64,000 nucleotides of DNA, from the NCBI RefSeq assembly GCF_032380675.1, contig NZ_JAWDIX010000002.1, positions 372,001 through 436,000 of the forward strand. Direction: 5' to 3'. Position numbers and translations under genes: made by a program. A model generated the notes under the pieces. That model had not been told where the DNA came from, searched no databases, and saw nothing but the letters and a program-made list of their open reading frames with translations. Each line of letters begins with the position of its first letter. Position 1 is the stretch's first letter. Positions 15,733-23,832 of the stretch are shown here, in pieces. The DNA comes from Anaerolentibacter hominis (GTDB taxonomy: Bacteria; Bacillota; Clostridia; Lachnospirales; Lachnospiraceae).

Positions 15733-17223
15733 CTACCTTCCGGTCAGCGTCTTTAAATGCACCGCCCTGGTCAGCAGCAGCGAGATACCATATATCAATG
15801 TAAGAGAACAGATAGCGCCGCCCAGGAGGACAATCTGATTTACACTGGTATTTTCCAGCAGATAGGGCAGCGTTTTCTTTGTGAAATAACCGCCGATGCA
15901 CAGGATCGCGATAGGCTTGAGGAAAAAGTCCGCAGCGGAAAAAGAAAATCTGGCATGGCGGACAATGGTCACACAGTCCAGGATGGTCATGACCAGCTGG
16001 CTGACAAGCATGCCGATGAAATAACCCATGATGCCTTTTGAAGGAATCAGCAGGATGACAAACAGAATGCGGATGGCAAGCCCGATTACTGTATGGAAAA
16101 AGGATATGTGGGCTTTTCCCAGACCATTTAAAATACTGCTCAGGGTGGTTGTCACATAGAGCAGGGGGCAGAGCCAGGCAAGGATCATGATAAAGCTGCC
16201 TGTTGTGGTGTCGTGAAAGACAAGCGAACCGATATTCTGGCCGAACAGCAGAAAAACAGCAGTGCTTAAAAAACCGATCAGCAGGCTGAAATGAATACTC
16301 AGCTTGCTGCTGCGCTCAATGGAGCTCTGATTTTTTCTGGCGCTGGCCTCGGATATGGTAGGCATGAGCAAAAGGGCTACAGAGCCGATTATGGTGGAGG
16401 GGAACTGGATAAACGGCATTGCCATACCGGTCAGAGTTCCATAGGTTCCAAGCGCCTGGGAATTATCCAGTCCCGCCTTTAAAAGCATGGCGGGGATCAG
16501 GACTGCCTCAACACTGTGGAGGATGCTTACCAGGAGCCGGTTGGCGGTTAAAGGTACAGAGAGGCCGAGAAGCCGCTTTACAGATCCTGCATTCTCTGCT
16601 GATTTCCTCTCGATCTTTTTCAGATTGCGTCCCAGGAAGAAGGCGGTAGAATGGTAGAGACAGGAGACGATTTCACCTACCACAATACCCAGCACGGCCA
16701 TCTCGCAGGAGAGGGAGCTCATGGAAAACACAAAGAGGACTCTGGCGACCTGCTCCACCAGCTGACCGGTGGAAGGAACCAGGGATTTTTTTATGCCAAA
16801 GTAATAGCCGTTGATGCAGGAGGTCACCGCACAGAACGGAAAGCACAGGGCCAGAATACGCAGGGAGGGCGCCGCGGTTACGGTGCCCATGTAGGAGGCT
16901 GCAATAACCGAGCTGAACTGGGTGAGCAGCAGTGTCAGCCCCAGCGCAATCAGCATGGAACAGCCAAAGGCAGAAATCAGATATTTTCTTCTTCTCGCCG
17001 GATTGTCATCCTCCGCAATTAATTTGGAAAGAGCAGTCTGGATACCGGCAGCATATAATGTATAGCAGATGCCGTACACTGGAAAGACGAGCTGGTAAAG
17101 ACCCATTTTTTCCGCACCCAGTCTGCCTGCAAGAAAGATTCTGTAGATAAAACCGATTCCCCGGACCAGCAGCCCGGTTACGGTCAGAAGTATGGTACCG
17201 CCCAGAAAAGTGGATTTTTTCAT
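15733..17223 (-). CDS. SpoVB/MurJ-like polysaccharide flippase (MATE-like fold)
   Basis: A 496-residue integral membrane protein with about 14 hydrophobic segments. It is a member of the polysaccharide transporter family that includes SpoVB (spore cortex) and Amj/MurJ-type lipid II flippases. The N-terminus, with GLLVRGIGFIYRIFLAGRLG and MGLYQLVFPVYG, is characteristic of the SpoVB group. It probably moves lipid-linked wall precursors across the membrane, possibly during sporulation. AAAGGAG lies seven bases before the start. It is transcribed alone, away from iscR. Whether it works in spores or growing cells cannot be told here. Confidence 0.85.
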   Translation of the reverse strand: MKKSTFLGGTILLTVTGLLVRGIGFIYRIFLAGRLGAEKMGLYQLVFPVYGICYTLYAAGIQTALSKLIAEDDNPARRRKYLISAFGCSMLIALGLTLLLTQFSSVIAASYMGTVTAAPSLRILALCFPFCAVTSCINGYYFGIKKSLVPSTGQLVEQVARVLFVFSMSSLSCEMAVLGIVVGEIVSCLYHSTAFFLGRNLKKIERKSAENAGSVKRLLGLSVPLTANRLLVSILHSVEAVLIPAMLLKAGLDNSQALGTYGTLTGMAMPFIQFPSTIIGSVALLLMPTISEASARKNQSSIERSSKLSIHFSLLIGFLSTAVFLLFGQNIGSLVFHDTTTGSFIMILAWLCPLLYVTTTLSSILNGLGKAHISFFHTVIGLAIRILFVILLIPSKGIMGYFIGMLVSQLVMTILDCVTIVRHARFSFSAADFFLKPIAILCIGGYFTKKTLPYLLENTSVNQIVLLGGAICSLTLIYGISLLLTRAVHLKTLTGR

Positions 17224-17315
17224 GAAGGACTCCTTTATGTAGATAGATTCAATCTGAAATCAGGAAACAAGCAGTCCGGCGCTATGAGAAGATATCAAAA
17301 CAGCGCATATGATGA

Positions 17316-17432
17316 TCAGGGGGTCAAAAGCACCATCGGTGCCGTGCGCTATGTCAAATTTGATATAGTGAACAAGTTCACATATCAAAATATGATACAG
17401 AGGCAGTGCAATGCACTGTTTTGCTCCCCTGA
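17316..17432. repeat. Cruciform-like inverted-repeat element
   Basis: An outer stem, TCAGGGG-gt-CAAAA (17316-17329) with TTTTG-ct-CCCCTGA (17419-17432), encloses three hairpins. They are GCACC/GGTGC (17330-17342), a large palindrome TTTGATAT-a-GTGAAC/GTTCAC-ATATCAAA (17359-17389) and CAGTG/CACTG (17404-17418). It could be a MITE or a structured RNA on either strand. Confidence 0.7.
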
Positions 17433-17464
17433 CCAAAAGAAACTGCTTCTATTGTTTAAGTATA

Positions 17465-17493
17465 TTGACACGCAGAGTACGGTATGCTAAAAT
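17465..17493 (+). promoter_or_regulatory. iscR operon promoter
   Basis: A perfect TTGACA (17465-17470), a 17-base spacer and TAAAAT (17488-17493) with an extended TG. This is among the strongest promoters in the window. Confidence 0.85.
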
Positions 17494-17517
17494 AAAAATC
17501 GAAAACATAGTAAAATA

Positions 17518-17559
17518 GTAGGAATTAAAACGGTAGGAATTAAAATGCCTGAAATTCCT
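17518..17559 (+). promoter_or_regulatory. Candidate Rrf2/IscR operator
   Basis: GTAGGAATTAAAA occurs twice (17518-17530 and 17533-17545), 15 bases apart. An inverted AATTCCT at 17553-17559 pairs with the second copy. GGAATT half-sites are known for the Rrf2-family regulator CymR. The position, just downstream of the promoter, fits autorepression by the Rrf2-family product of the next gene. Confidence 0.5.
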
Positions 17560-17575
17560 GGAAGGAGGCTGATTT

Positions 17576-18043
17576 ATGAAACTGTCAACCAAGGGACGCT
17601 ACGGGTTGAGGGCAGTTTTGGATATTGCGATGAACGGCGGAGAAGAAGCCGTGGCCCTGAGCAGTATTGCGGAGAGACAGAATATTTCAATCAGCTATCT
17701 GGAACAGCTGATCGCGAAGCTGAAAAAGGCGGGAATCGTGCAGAGCTTTCGGGGAGCCCAGGGGGGATATATCCTGGCTAAGCCCGCACAGACAACCTCT
17801 GTGGGAGAGATACTGAGAGCGCTGGAAGGAGATTTGTATCCGGTTGACTGCTCCGAGGTGACGGGCGGGAAATCAACCTGCAGCAGCTCTGATGTATGTG
17901 TTACAAAGTTTGTGTGGAAGCGTATCACGGATAGTATAAATGACGCGGTAGATGCACTGATGCTTTCTGAACTGGTGGAAGAGGGAAAAGCAATCCAGGT
18001 AGAAAAGCAGGAGGAAAAAGAACAAAAACCATGCGGTGCGTAA
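17576..18043 (+). CDS. iscR: IscR-like Rrf2-family transcriptional regulator
   Basis: A 155-residue DNA-binding protein. The N-terminal winged helix-turn-helix (about residues 1-70, MKLSTKGRYGLRAVLDIA) is typical of Rrf2 proteins. Three cysteines, 92, 102 and 108, lie where IscR binds its [2Fe-2S] cluster, though the first spacing is longer than in Escherichia coli IscR. It heads the iscS-iscU-mnmA operon, so it probably senses Fe-S or cysteine status and controls the operon through the direct repeats upstream. CymR is the main alternative, but CymR normally lacks these cysteines. Confidence 0.82.
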   Translation: MKLSTKGRYGLRAVLDIAMNGGEEAVALSSIAERQNISISYLEQLIAKLKKAGIVQSFRGAQGGYILAKPAQTTSVGEILRALEGDLYPVDCSEVTGGKSTCSSSDVCVTKFVWKRITDSINDAVDALMLSELVEEGKAIQVEKQEEKEQKPCGA

Positions 18044-18158
18044 GTAACGCAGGCAGCCTGTGCTAGGCTGGCGGAGGGAGAGACAAGATCCGGCGTGGAT
18101 TTCGTTAGAAAGGCTGAGGGTAACCGCAGCGACAAATAAGATAGGAGATGGAGAGCAT

Positions 18159-19340
18159 ATGGATAAGTTAATTTATTTGGACAATGCAGCAACAACAGCT
18201 ACCAGACCGGAGGTTGTGGAAGCAATGCTTCCGTATTATACGGAGAAATACGGGAATCCTTCCAGTGTATACAGCTTTGCCGGCGAAAGCAAGGAAGCGA
18301 TAACGCAAGCGAGAGAAAAGATTGCAGCTACGCTGGGGGCAGATCCGTCTGAGATTTACTTTACGGCAGGCGGTTCAGAATCTGATAACTGGGCATTAAA
18401 GGCCACAGCGGAAGCGTATCAGTCAAAAGGAAATCATATTATCACGACGAAAATCGAACACCATGCAATCCTGCACACGTGTGAGTATCTGGAAAGCCGG
18501 GGCTTTGAAATCACGTATCTGGATGTGGACGAAGGCGGAGTGGTAAAATTAGACCAGTTAAAAGCGGCAATCCGTCCAACCACGATTTTAATTTCCATTA
18601 TGTTTGCAAATAATGAGATCGGTACGATTCAGCCGATCAGAGAAATCGGTGAGATCGCCAAAGAACATGGGATTTTATTCCACACGGATGCAGTACAGGC
18701 ATATTGCCAGGTGCCGATCAATGTGGATGAGTATAAGATAGATATGTTAAGTGCCAGCGGCCATAAACTGAACGGGCCGAAGGGCATTGGCTTCCTTTAT
18801 ATCCGTAAAGGGGTAAAGATCCGCTCCTTTGTCCACGGCGGCGGACAGGAACGTCACAGAAGAGCCGGAACAGAAAATGTGCCGGGTATTGTAGGACTGG
18901 GCAAGGCAGCTGAGATTGCATCAGCTACCATGGAAGAGAGAACCAGGCAGGAAACCGAACTCAGGGACTATATGATTGAGCGGGTGCTGGATGAGATTCC
19001 TTTTGCCAGACTGAACGGACACCGGACGAAACGTCTGCCCAATAATACGAATTTCAGTTTTCAATTTGTGGAAGGAGAATCCTTGCTGATTATGCTGGAC
19101 ATGAAGCACATCTGCGCTTCGAGCGGTTCTGCCTGTACGTCCGGCTCCCTGGACCCTTCTCATGTGCTGCTGGCGATCGGCCTCCCTCATGAGATAGCCC
19201 ATGGTTCTCTGAGAATGACAATCAATGAGCATATTACCAAAGAGGATGCGGACTTCGTCATAGATGAATTAAAGGAGATTGTTGCAAAGCTTCGCTCTAT
19301 GTCTCCGCTTTACGAAGACTATATGAAAAAACAAAATTAG
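18159..19340 (+). CDS. iscS: Cysteine desulfurase (IscS/NifS)
   Basis: A 393-residue pyridoxal-phosphate enzyme that removes sulfur from cysteine as a protein persulfide, for Fe-S clusters and tRNA thiolation. The PLP Lys is in SGHKLNGPKG (Lys203) and the persulfide Cys is in SSGSACTSGS (Cys326). The in-frame region upstream to 18060 is not used, because ATG 18159 has its own GGAG and the family starts with this LIYLDNAATT pattern. It sits between iscR and iscU, matching the usual Clostridia operon. The partners IscU and MnmA are the next two genes. Confidence 0.95.
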   Translation: MDKLIYLDNAATTATRPEVVEAMLPYYTEKYGNPSSVYSFAGESKEAITQAREKIAATLGADPSEIYFTAGGSESDNWALKATAEAYQSKGNHIITTKIEHHAILHTCEYLESRGFEITYLDVDEGGVVKLDQLKAAIRPTTILISIMFANNEIGTIQPIREIGEIAKEHGILFHTDAVQAYCQVPINVDEYKIDMLSASGHKLNGPKGIGFLYIRKGVKIRSFVHGGGQERHRRAGTENVPGIVGLGKAAEIASATMEERTRQETELRDYMIERVLDEIPFARLNGHRTKRLPNNTNFSFQFVEGESLLIMLDMKHICASSGSACTSGSLDPSHVLLAIGLPHEIAHGSLRMTINEHITKEDADFVIDELKEIVAKLRSMSPLYEDYMKKQN

Positions 19341-19351
19341 GAGGATCATGA

Positions 19352-19792
19352 ATGTACAGCGAGAAAGTTATGGATCATTTTTCCAATCCAAGAAACGTAG
19401 GTGAAATAGAAGACCCCAGCGGGGTAGGCACCGTAGGAAACGCGAAATGCGGCGATATCATGAGGATTTATCTGGACATTGATGAAAACCAGGTGATCCG
19501 GGATGTGAAATTTAAGACCTTCGGATGCGGCGCGGCGGTCGCTACCAGCAGTATGGCAACCGAGATGGTAAAAGGGAAAACCGTGCAGGAGGCTATGGAA
19601 GTGACGAACAAGGCTGTGATGGAAGCGCTGGATGGTCTTCCTCCGGTAAAAGTACACTGTTCTCTTCTGGCCGAGGAAGCGATTCATGCGGCGCTCTGGG
19701 ATTATGCCCAGAAAAACGGCATTGAGATTACCGGCTTAAAACCCCCGAAATCAGATATCCATGAAGGGGAAGAAGAAGGAGAAGAGTATTAA
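19352..19792 (+). CDS. iscU: Fe-S cluster scaffold protein IscU
   Basis: A 146-residue scaffold on which [2Fe-2S] clusters are assembled from sulfur delivered by IscS. The three ligand cysteines are Cys33 (AKCGD), Cys59 (FGCGAA) and Cys103 (HCSLLAEE), with the conserved Asp35. AGGAGG precedes ATG 19352 and the gap after iscS is 11 bases. The C-terminus is a short extension rich in Glu (HEGEEEGEEY). The purine-rich bases encoding it also appear to act as the ribosome binding site of mnmA. Confidence 0.95.
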   Translation: MYSEKVMDHFSNPRNVGEIEDPSGVGTVGNAKCGDIMRIYLDIDENQVIRDVKFKTFGCGAAVATSSMATEMVKGKTVQEAMEVTNKAVMEALDGLPPVKVHCSLLAEEAIHAALWDYAQKNGIEITGLKPPKSDIHEGEEEGEEY

Positions 19793-19793
19793 T

Positions 19794-20864
19794 TTGAAAG
19801 ACAAGACAGTTGTAATAGGCATGTCAGGCGGCGTGGATTCTTCCGTAGCCGCCTATTTGCTGAAAAAAGAAGGATATCAGGTGATCGGGGTGACCATGCA
19901 GATCTGGCAGGAGGAAGAACGCCTGACGGAGGAAGAGGAAGGCGGCTGCTGCGGGCTGAGTGCGGTGGACGATGCCAGAAGGGTGGCGTTTCAGCTGGGA
20001 ATTCCGTATTATGTGATGAATTTCAGACAGGAATTTGAGGACAAGGTCATCCGCTACTTTGCCCAGAGTTATCTTGAGGGAAAAACCCCTAACCCCTGCA
20101 TTGCCTGCAATCGGTATGTAAAGTGGGAGTCTCTCTTAGCCAGAGCGCTCAGCCTGGGGGCGGATTACATTGCCACAGGCCACTATGCCGGTGTGGTCAG
20201 GCTGCCGAACGGCCGGTATACCTTAAAACGGACGAAGGTAAAAGACCAGACGTATGCTCTGTGCAATCTTACCCAGTATCAGCTTGCCCATACGCTGATG
20301 CCTGCGGGCGAATACTCAAAAGATGAGATCCGGGCGATAGCGGAGGAGATCGGTTTGACGGTGGCTAATAAACCGGACAGCCAGGAGATCTGTTTTGTGC
20401 CGGATCAGGATTATGCCGGATTTATCGAGAACTACACGGCGCAGAAGGTGCCGGAAGGAAACTTTGTGGATCTGAACGGACAGGTGCTGGGGCGGCACAA
20501 AGGCATCATCCACTATACGGTAGGCCAGAGGAAAGGGTTGGGAATAGCCCTTGGAAAGCCGGTTTTTGTGCTGGAAATAAGGCCTGAAACCAATGAGGTA
20601 GTGCTTGGAAGCTATGAGGATTCTCTGTCGGACCGGCTCATAGCCGAGGATTTGAATTTTATGTCCATTGAAGATCTGGAGGGTGAGATGGAGGTTATGG
20701 CAAAGATACGCTACAATCATCCGGGCGCCAGAGCCCGTATCCGGAAACTGGATGAGAACCGTGTGGAATGTCTCTTTGAAGAGCCTCAGAGGGCAATAAC
20801 CCCCGGACAGGCTGTGGTTTTTTATGACGGCGACCTGGTGGTGGGCGGCGGAACAATTATTTAG
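19794..20864 (+). CDS. mnmA: tRNA-specific 2-thiouridylase MnmA
   Basis: An enzyme of about 356 residues that adds sulfur to U34 of Lys, Glu and Gln tRNAs, using ATP and persulfide from IscS. The PP-loop is SGGVDSS. The catalytic cysteines are in NPCIACNRYVKW and SQEICFVPD. I choose TTG 19794, one base after the iscU stop, because AAGGAG lies 12 bases upstream at 19776-19781. ATG 19761, inside iscU, would add 11 lysine-rich residues and has no ribosome binding site. Its place behind iscS-iscU fits sulfur relay to tRNA. A bidirectional terminator follows. Confidence 0.93.
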   Translation: MKDKTVVIGMSGGVDSSVAAYLLKKEGYQVIGVTMQIWQEEERLTEEEEGGCCGLSAVDDARRVAFQLGIPYYVMNFRQEFEDKVIRYFAQSYLEGKTPNPCIACNRYVKWESLLARALSLGADYIATGHYAGVVRLPNGRYTLKRTKVKDQTYALCNLTQYQLAHTLMPAGEYSKDEIRAIAEEIGLTVANKPDSQEICFVPDQDYAGFIENYTAQKVPEGNFVDLNGQVLGRHKGIIHYTVGQRKGLGIALGKPVFVLEIRPETNEVVLGSYEDSLSDRLIAEDLNFMSIEDLEGEMEVMAKIRYNHPGARARIRKLDENRVECLFEEPQRAITPGQAVVFYDGDLVVGGGTII

Positions 20865-20932
20865 AACAAAGCGGGCAAGTCCACCTCAGCTGTAATAAAA
20901 TAACGGCGCTGTATTCAGAAAACGATTTATAT

Positions 20933-20967
20933 AAGAAAAAGAGCGGATTTCACCCGCTCTTTTTCTT
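20933..20967. terminator. Bidirectional terminator between mnmA and the PHP phosphatase gene
   Basis: A 14-bp perfect stem, AAGAAAAAGAGCGG (20933-20946) with CCGCTCTTTTTCTT (20954-20967), lies between converging genes. The right end overlaps the stop codon of the minus-strand gene, which begins at 20966. Confidence 0.9.
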
Positions 20968-21793
20968 ACTTGCCGCACTGCGGCGCGTCCAGTCTCATGA
21001 TGATACCTTTCCTGTGCTTAAAACTGTAGTATTCTGTGATCCCCAGGGAGGATAGTAAATTCTCAAGTTCCGGAAAAGCATAGGCAAAATGCTCCGGCTT
21101 ATGGCCGTCGGACCCGATCGTGATGCCTTTGCCCCCCAGCTCAAAATACTTCTTTATGATAGCGGCGGAAGGATTCGGTGCGCCGAATCCAAATTTATAG
21201 CCGGCGGTGTTGACTTCCAGACATTTCCCCGCATGGACGATGGCTTTGAGCGCGCTGTCAATGCCTTCCTTATAAATCTCGTAGGTGTAACCGGAAAGCC
21301 CGGCAGGGCAGTAGCGCATCACATAGTCCAGATGTCCGTAGGTGTCGAAATCCGAAAAGAGGGCGATATTTTCCGCCACGGTGGAAAAATAACGGTTTAT
21401 GGCTTCCTCTGTTGTGCGATTCTGCCAGAATTCCGGATAGTAAGGGTCCGTATTGTCCACGAGATGGGAGGATGCAATGACAAAATCAAATGGATAGTCC
21501 CGCACAAGAGCGGAAGCCTTGTCGATAATATCCGGTTTTAAGCCCAGTTCCACCCCCTGAAGTACTTCGATGCGGTCCTGGTAGGCTGCTTTTACCAGCT
21601 CCAGTTTTCGAAAATATGGGTCCGGATCGAAAACAAACGGCAGTTTATAACAGGCTGGGAAACCATAGTCCATATGGTCGGTGAAACAGATCTTTTTCAT
21701 GCCCAGGGCGATTGCCCGCTCAATCATGGCCTCCATGGGCGTATCAGAATCAGATGAAAAGTCAGAATGTACATGAAAATCCGCAGTGATCAT
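20966..21793 (-). CDS. PHP-family histidinol-phosphatase-like hydrolase
   Basis: A 275-residue metal-dependent phosphoesterase of the polymerase and histidinol phosphatase (PHP) superfamily. Metal-binding motifs are visible: FHVHSDFS near the N-terminus, FTDHMD at about residue 40, ASSHLVD in the middle and GSDGHKPEHF near the C-terminus. Length and motif order match HisK/HisJ-type histidinol phosphatase, which removes phosphate in the penultimate steps of histidine synthesis. No other his gene is nearby, so another phosphoester could be the substrate. AAAGGGG precedes the start. It follows rqcH by 32 bases on the same strand and is likely co-transcribed. Confidence 0.82.
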   Translation of the reverse strand: MITADFHVHSDFSSDSDTPMEAMIERAIALGMKKICFTDHMDYGFPACYKLPFVFDPDPYFRKLELVKAAYQDRIEVLQGVELGLKPDIIDKASALVRDYPFDFVIASSHLVDNTDPYYPEFWQNRTTEEAINRYFSTVAENIALFSDFDTYGHLDYVMRYCPAGLSGYTYEIYKEGIDSALKAIVHAGKCLEVNTAGYKFGFGAPNPSAAIIKKYFELGGKGITIGSDGHKPEHFAYAFPELENLLSSLGITEYYSFKHRKGIIMRLDAPQCGK

Positions 21794-21825
21794 ACTGTAT
21801 TCCCCTTTCCGGCGGTCCGCTTCTC

Positions 21826-23580
21826 TCAGGAAATCTGGCGCAGACCCGTGATATCCGGCCGGGCCAGAAGAGAGTAATTGGTATAGTAAACGACGAAACC
21901 GGGCTTGCCTTTCGCCGGCTTCTTCACATTTTTCTTCTCCGTATAGTCGATCTCCACTTTTTCACCGTCTCTGCCCTTGGAATAATAGGCGGCCAGAGCA
22001 CCGGCCTCCTCGTAGGTCTTATCCGGCAGCAGGCCGGTTCCGGAGTTCTTTACAATCACATGAGAGCCTGCCATGCCTTTTGCATGGAACCACCAGTCAT
22101 TTCCGGAGGCGAACTTAAATGTGAGTTCTTCATTTTGATAGTTATTTTTTCCTACATAAATATCGTATCCATCGGAGGAGACATAGTGGAATGGCTTGCT
22201 GGTCACCCGCGCTTTTTTCTGTCCCCGGACGCCCGGCTGGTATTTCCGTTTCATATAGCCGGCTTCGGTAAGCTCCTCCTTTACCTGCACCAGGTCCTCC
22301 TCCAAAAGTGCGATATCCAGGGAAGTACTGATGGATTCCAGATGGAGAAGCTCCTGCTCTGTTTCTGTCAGCTGGTCGCTTAAGGCCTCGTAGGTCCGTT
22401 TCAATTTATTGTAGCGCTCAAAATATTTTTTTGCGTTATCCAGCGGGGACAGCATCGGGTCCAAAGGAATGGTGATTTCCTCGCCGGTATAGAAATTAGT
22501 GGTTGTATAGCTCTTCAGGCCGGTTTCTAGCTGATAACCGTAGGTGGTGAGCAATTCGCCGTAAATCCGGTATTTATCCCTTTTTTCCGTATCCTTTAAC
22601 TGCTTTTGCTGGAGATCCCGTTTTTTTCTGGTACGGTCTATGGCGTTCGCCGTGATTCGGCGCAGATCCGCGGATTTCTGCCGGATACGGTTTACCGTGT
22701 TTCTGGAGGCATAATAAGTCTCCAGCATCCGGGATACGGAATCAAAACCAAGGCTTTTCAGCCCGGCAAAGCAGGTTAAAGGGTAGCTTGCAAATTCTAT
22801 GGGGGTATTCTCTTCATATATTATATTGGGGGAGAATTCTCCTCCGGCAATGCCCTCAATAAATCGGCACAGGGTGCCGTACAGGTGTTCCTGTTCCGGG
22901 CCGGTTAAAGCCTGAATACTCATCCCTCCGTCCAGAGAAGCCCTGACACAGACTTCATTGGCGGCCAGCGGGCTGAAGCCGGTGAGAGAGGTGTAGATTG
23001 CCTTGGCGGTATTCACAGGCTTTTTCAGTATCACATTCCGATAATATTCTTCTGTCAGCTTATAGGGAGAACATTTTTCATCCGTACCCGGAATAAAATA
23101 ATTCCGGCCGGGCAACACCTCCCGGACAGAACTGACGAGAGAGGAGATATGCTTGATACTGTCTATTATCTTGTTCTGATCATCACAGAAAATAATATTG
23201 CTGTATTTCCCCATGAGTTCAATCATGAGATGCTTCGTGCACAGATCACCCAGCTCATTTAAATGCTCGACTGTAATATCTACCACCCTTTCCAGTCCGG
23301 GCTGGCTGACCGAGATGATTCTGGCATTGTTCAGATGTTTGCGCAGCAGCATACAGAATCCCGGCACAGTCATGGGATTCGGCTTGGTGTTCTCCGTCAG
23401 GTACAGGAGAGGGAGGCTTGCGCTTGCACAGATCAGCAGCTTATAGGAGCTGCTGTTGTTCTTTACAGTCAGAAGCAGCTCATCCCGCTCCGGCTGAGAA
23501 ATTTTATTAATACGGCCTCCGGTAATGGTCTCGTTCAACTCTTTTACCAGACTGGCGATTACGATGCCGTCAAATGCCAT
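21826..23580 (-). CDS. rqcH: NFACT protein RqcH (Rqc2 homologue)
   Basis: A 584-residue ribosome quality control factor. RqcH binds stalled 50S subunits with peptidyl-tRNA and recruits tRNA-Ala to add C-terminal alanine tails. The NFACT-N domain starts MAFDGIVIASLVKEL, a coiled-coil middle spans about residues 290-430, and the C-terminal NFACT-R domain holds GNDWWFHAKGMAGSHVIV. Older annotations call this family fibronectin-binding protein. AAAGGATG precedes the start. It is transcribed divergently from yicC from a compact shared promoter region. Confidence 0.92.
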   Translation of the reverse strand: MAFDGIVIASLVKELNETITGGRINKISQPERDELLLTVKNNSSSYKLLICASASLPLLYLTENTKPNPMTVPGFCMLLRKHLNNARIISVSQPGLERVVDITVEHLNELGDLCTKHLMIELMGKYSNIIFCDDQNKIIDSIKHISSLVSSVREVLPGRNYFIPGTDEKCSPYKLTEEYYRNVILKKPVNTAKAIYTSLTGFSPLAANEVCVRASLDGGMSIQALTGPEQEHLYGTLCRFIEGIAGGEFSPNIIYEENTPIEFASYPLTCFAGLKSLGFDSVSRMLETYYASRNTVNRIRQKSADLRRITANAIDRTRKKRDLQQKQLKDTEKRDKYRIYGELLTTYGYQLETGLKSYTTTNFYTGEEITIPLDPMLSPLDNAKKYFERYNKLKRTYEALSDQLTETEQELLHLESISTSLDIALLEEDLVQVKEELTEAGYMKRKYQPGVRGQKKARVTSKPFHYVSSDGYDIYVGKNNYQNEELTFKFASGNDWWFHAKGMAGSHVIVKNSGTGLLPDKTYEEAGALAAYYSKGRDGEKVEIDYTEKKNVKKPAKGKPGFVVYYTNYSLLARPDITGLRQIS

Positions 23581-23659
23581 AAGGTTTCATCCTTTCTAAA
23601 TCTAATAAGAATAAAGTCACTTATTAAACTGCAGTACGATGCGCTTTCCGCATTTGTCC

Positions 23660-23668
23660 ATTGTAGCA
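23660..23668 (-). promoter_or_regulatory. rqcH promoter -10 region
   Basis: On the minus strand TACAAT (23660-23665) is preceded by TGC, an extended -10. The -35 position, TTTCAT, matches poorly. It overlaps the divergent yicC promoter, so the two may interfere. Confidence 0.45.
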
Positions 23669-23675
23669 CATATTC

Positions 23676-23704
23676 TTGACGTATGAAAGGTTTTTTAGTA
23701 TACT
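23676..23704 (+). promoter_or_regulatory. yicC-gmk-rpoZ promoter
   Basis: TTGACG (23676-23681), a 17-base spacer and TATACT (23699-23704), a near-consensus vegetative promoter. The leader is about 120 bases. Confidence 0.8.
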
Positions 23705-23832
23705 TCCTATATGTATGCGGCAGCTTAAATGATGGTAATATGAGACTGCCGGACGTCCCCTTGGAAAGCACAGCGGGCCGAAATATGCGGTTTTGGAAGG
23801 ACGCCTGGGACGGGAAAGGTATGGGACGAATC

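Larger units (their letters stand above)
17224..17575. other. Divergent intergenic region between the flippase gene and iscR
   Basis: 352 bases. They hold the ribosome binding site of the flippase gene, a cruciform-like inverted-repeat element (17316-17432), the iscR promoter (17465-17493) and direct repeats that may be an operator (17518-17559). No coding frame in it is convincing. Confidence 0.7.
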
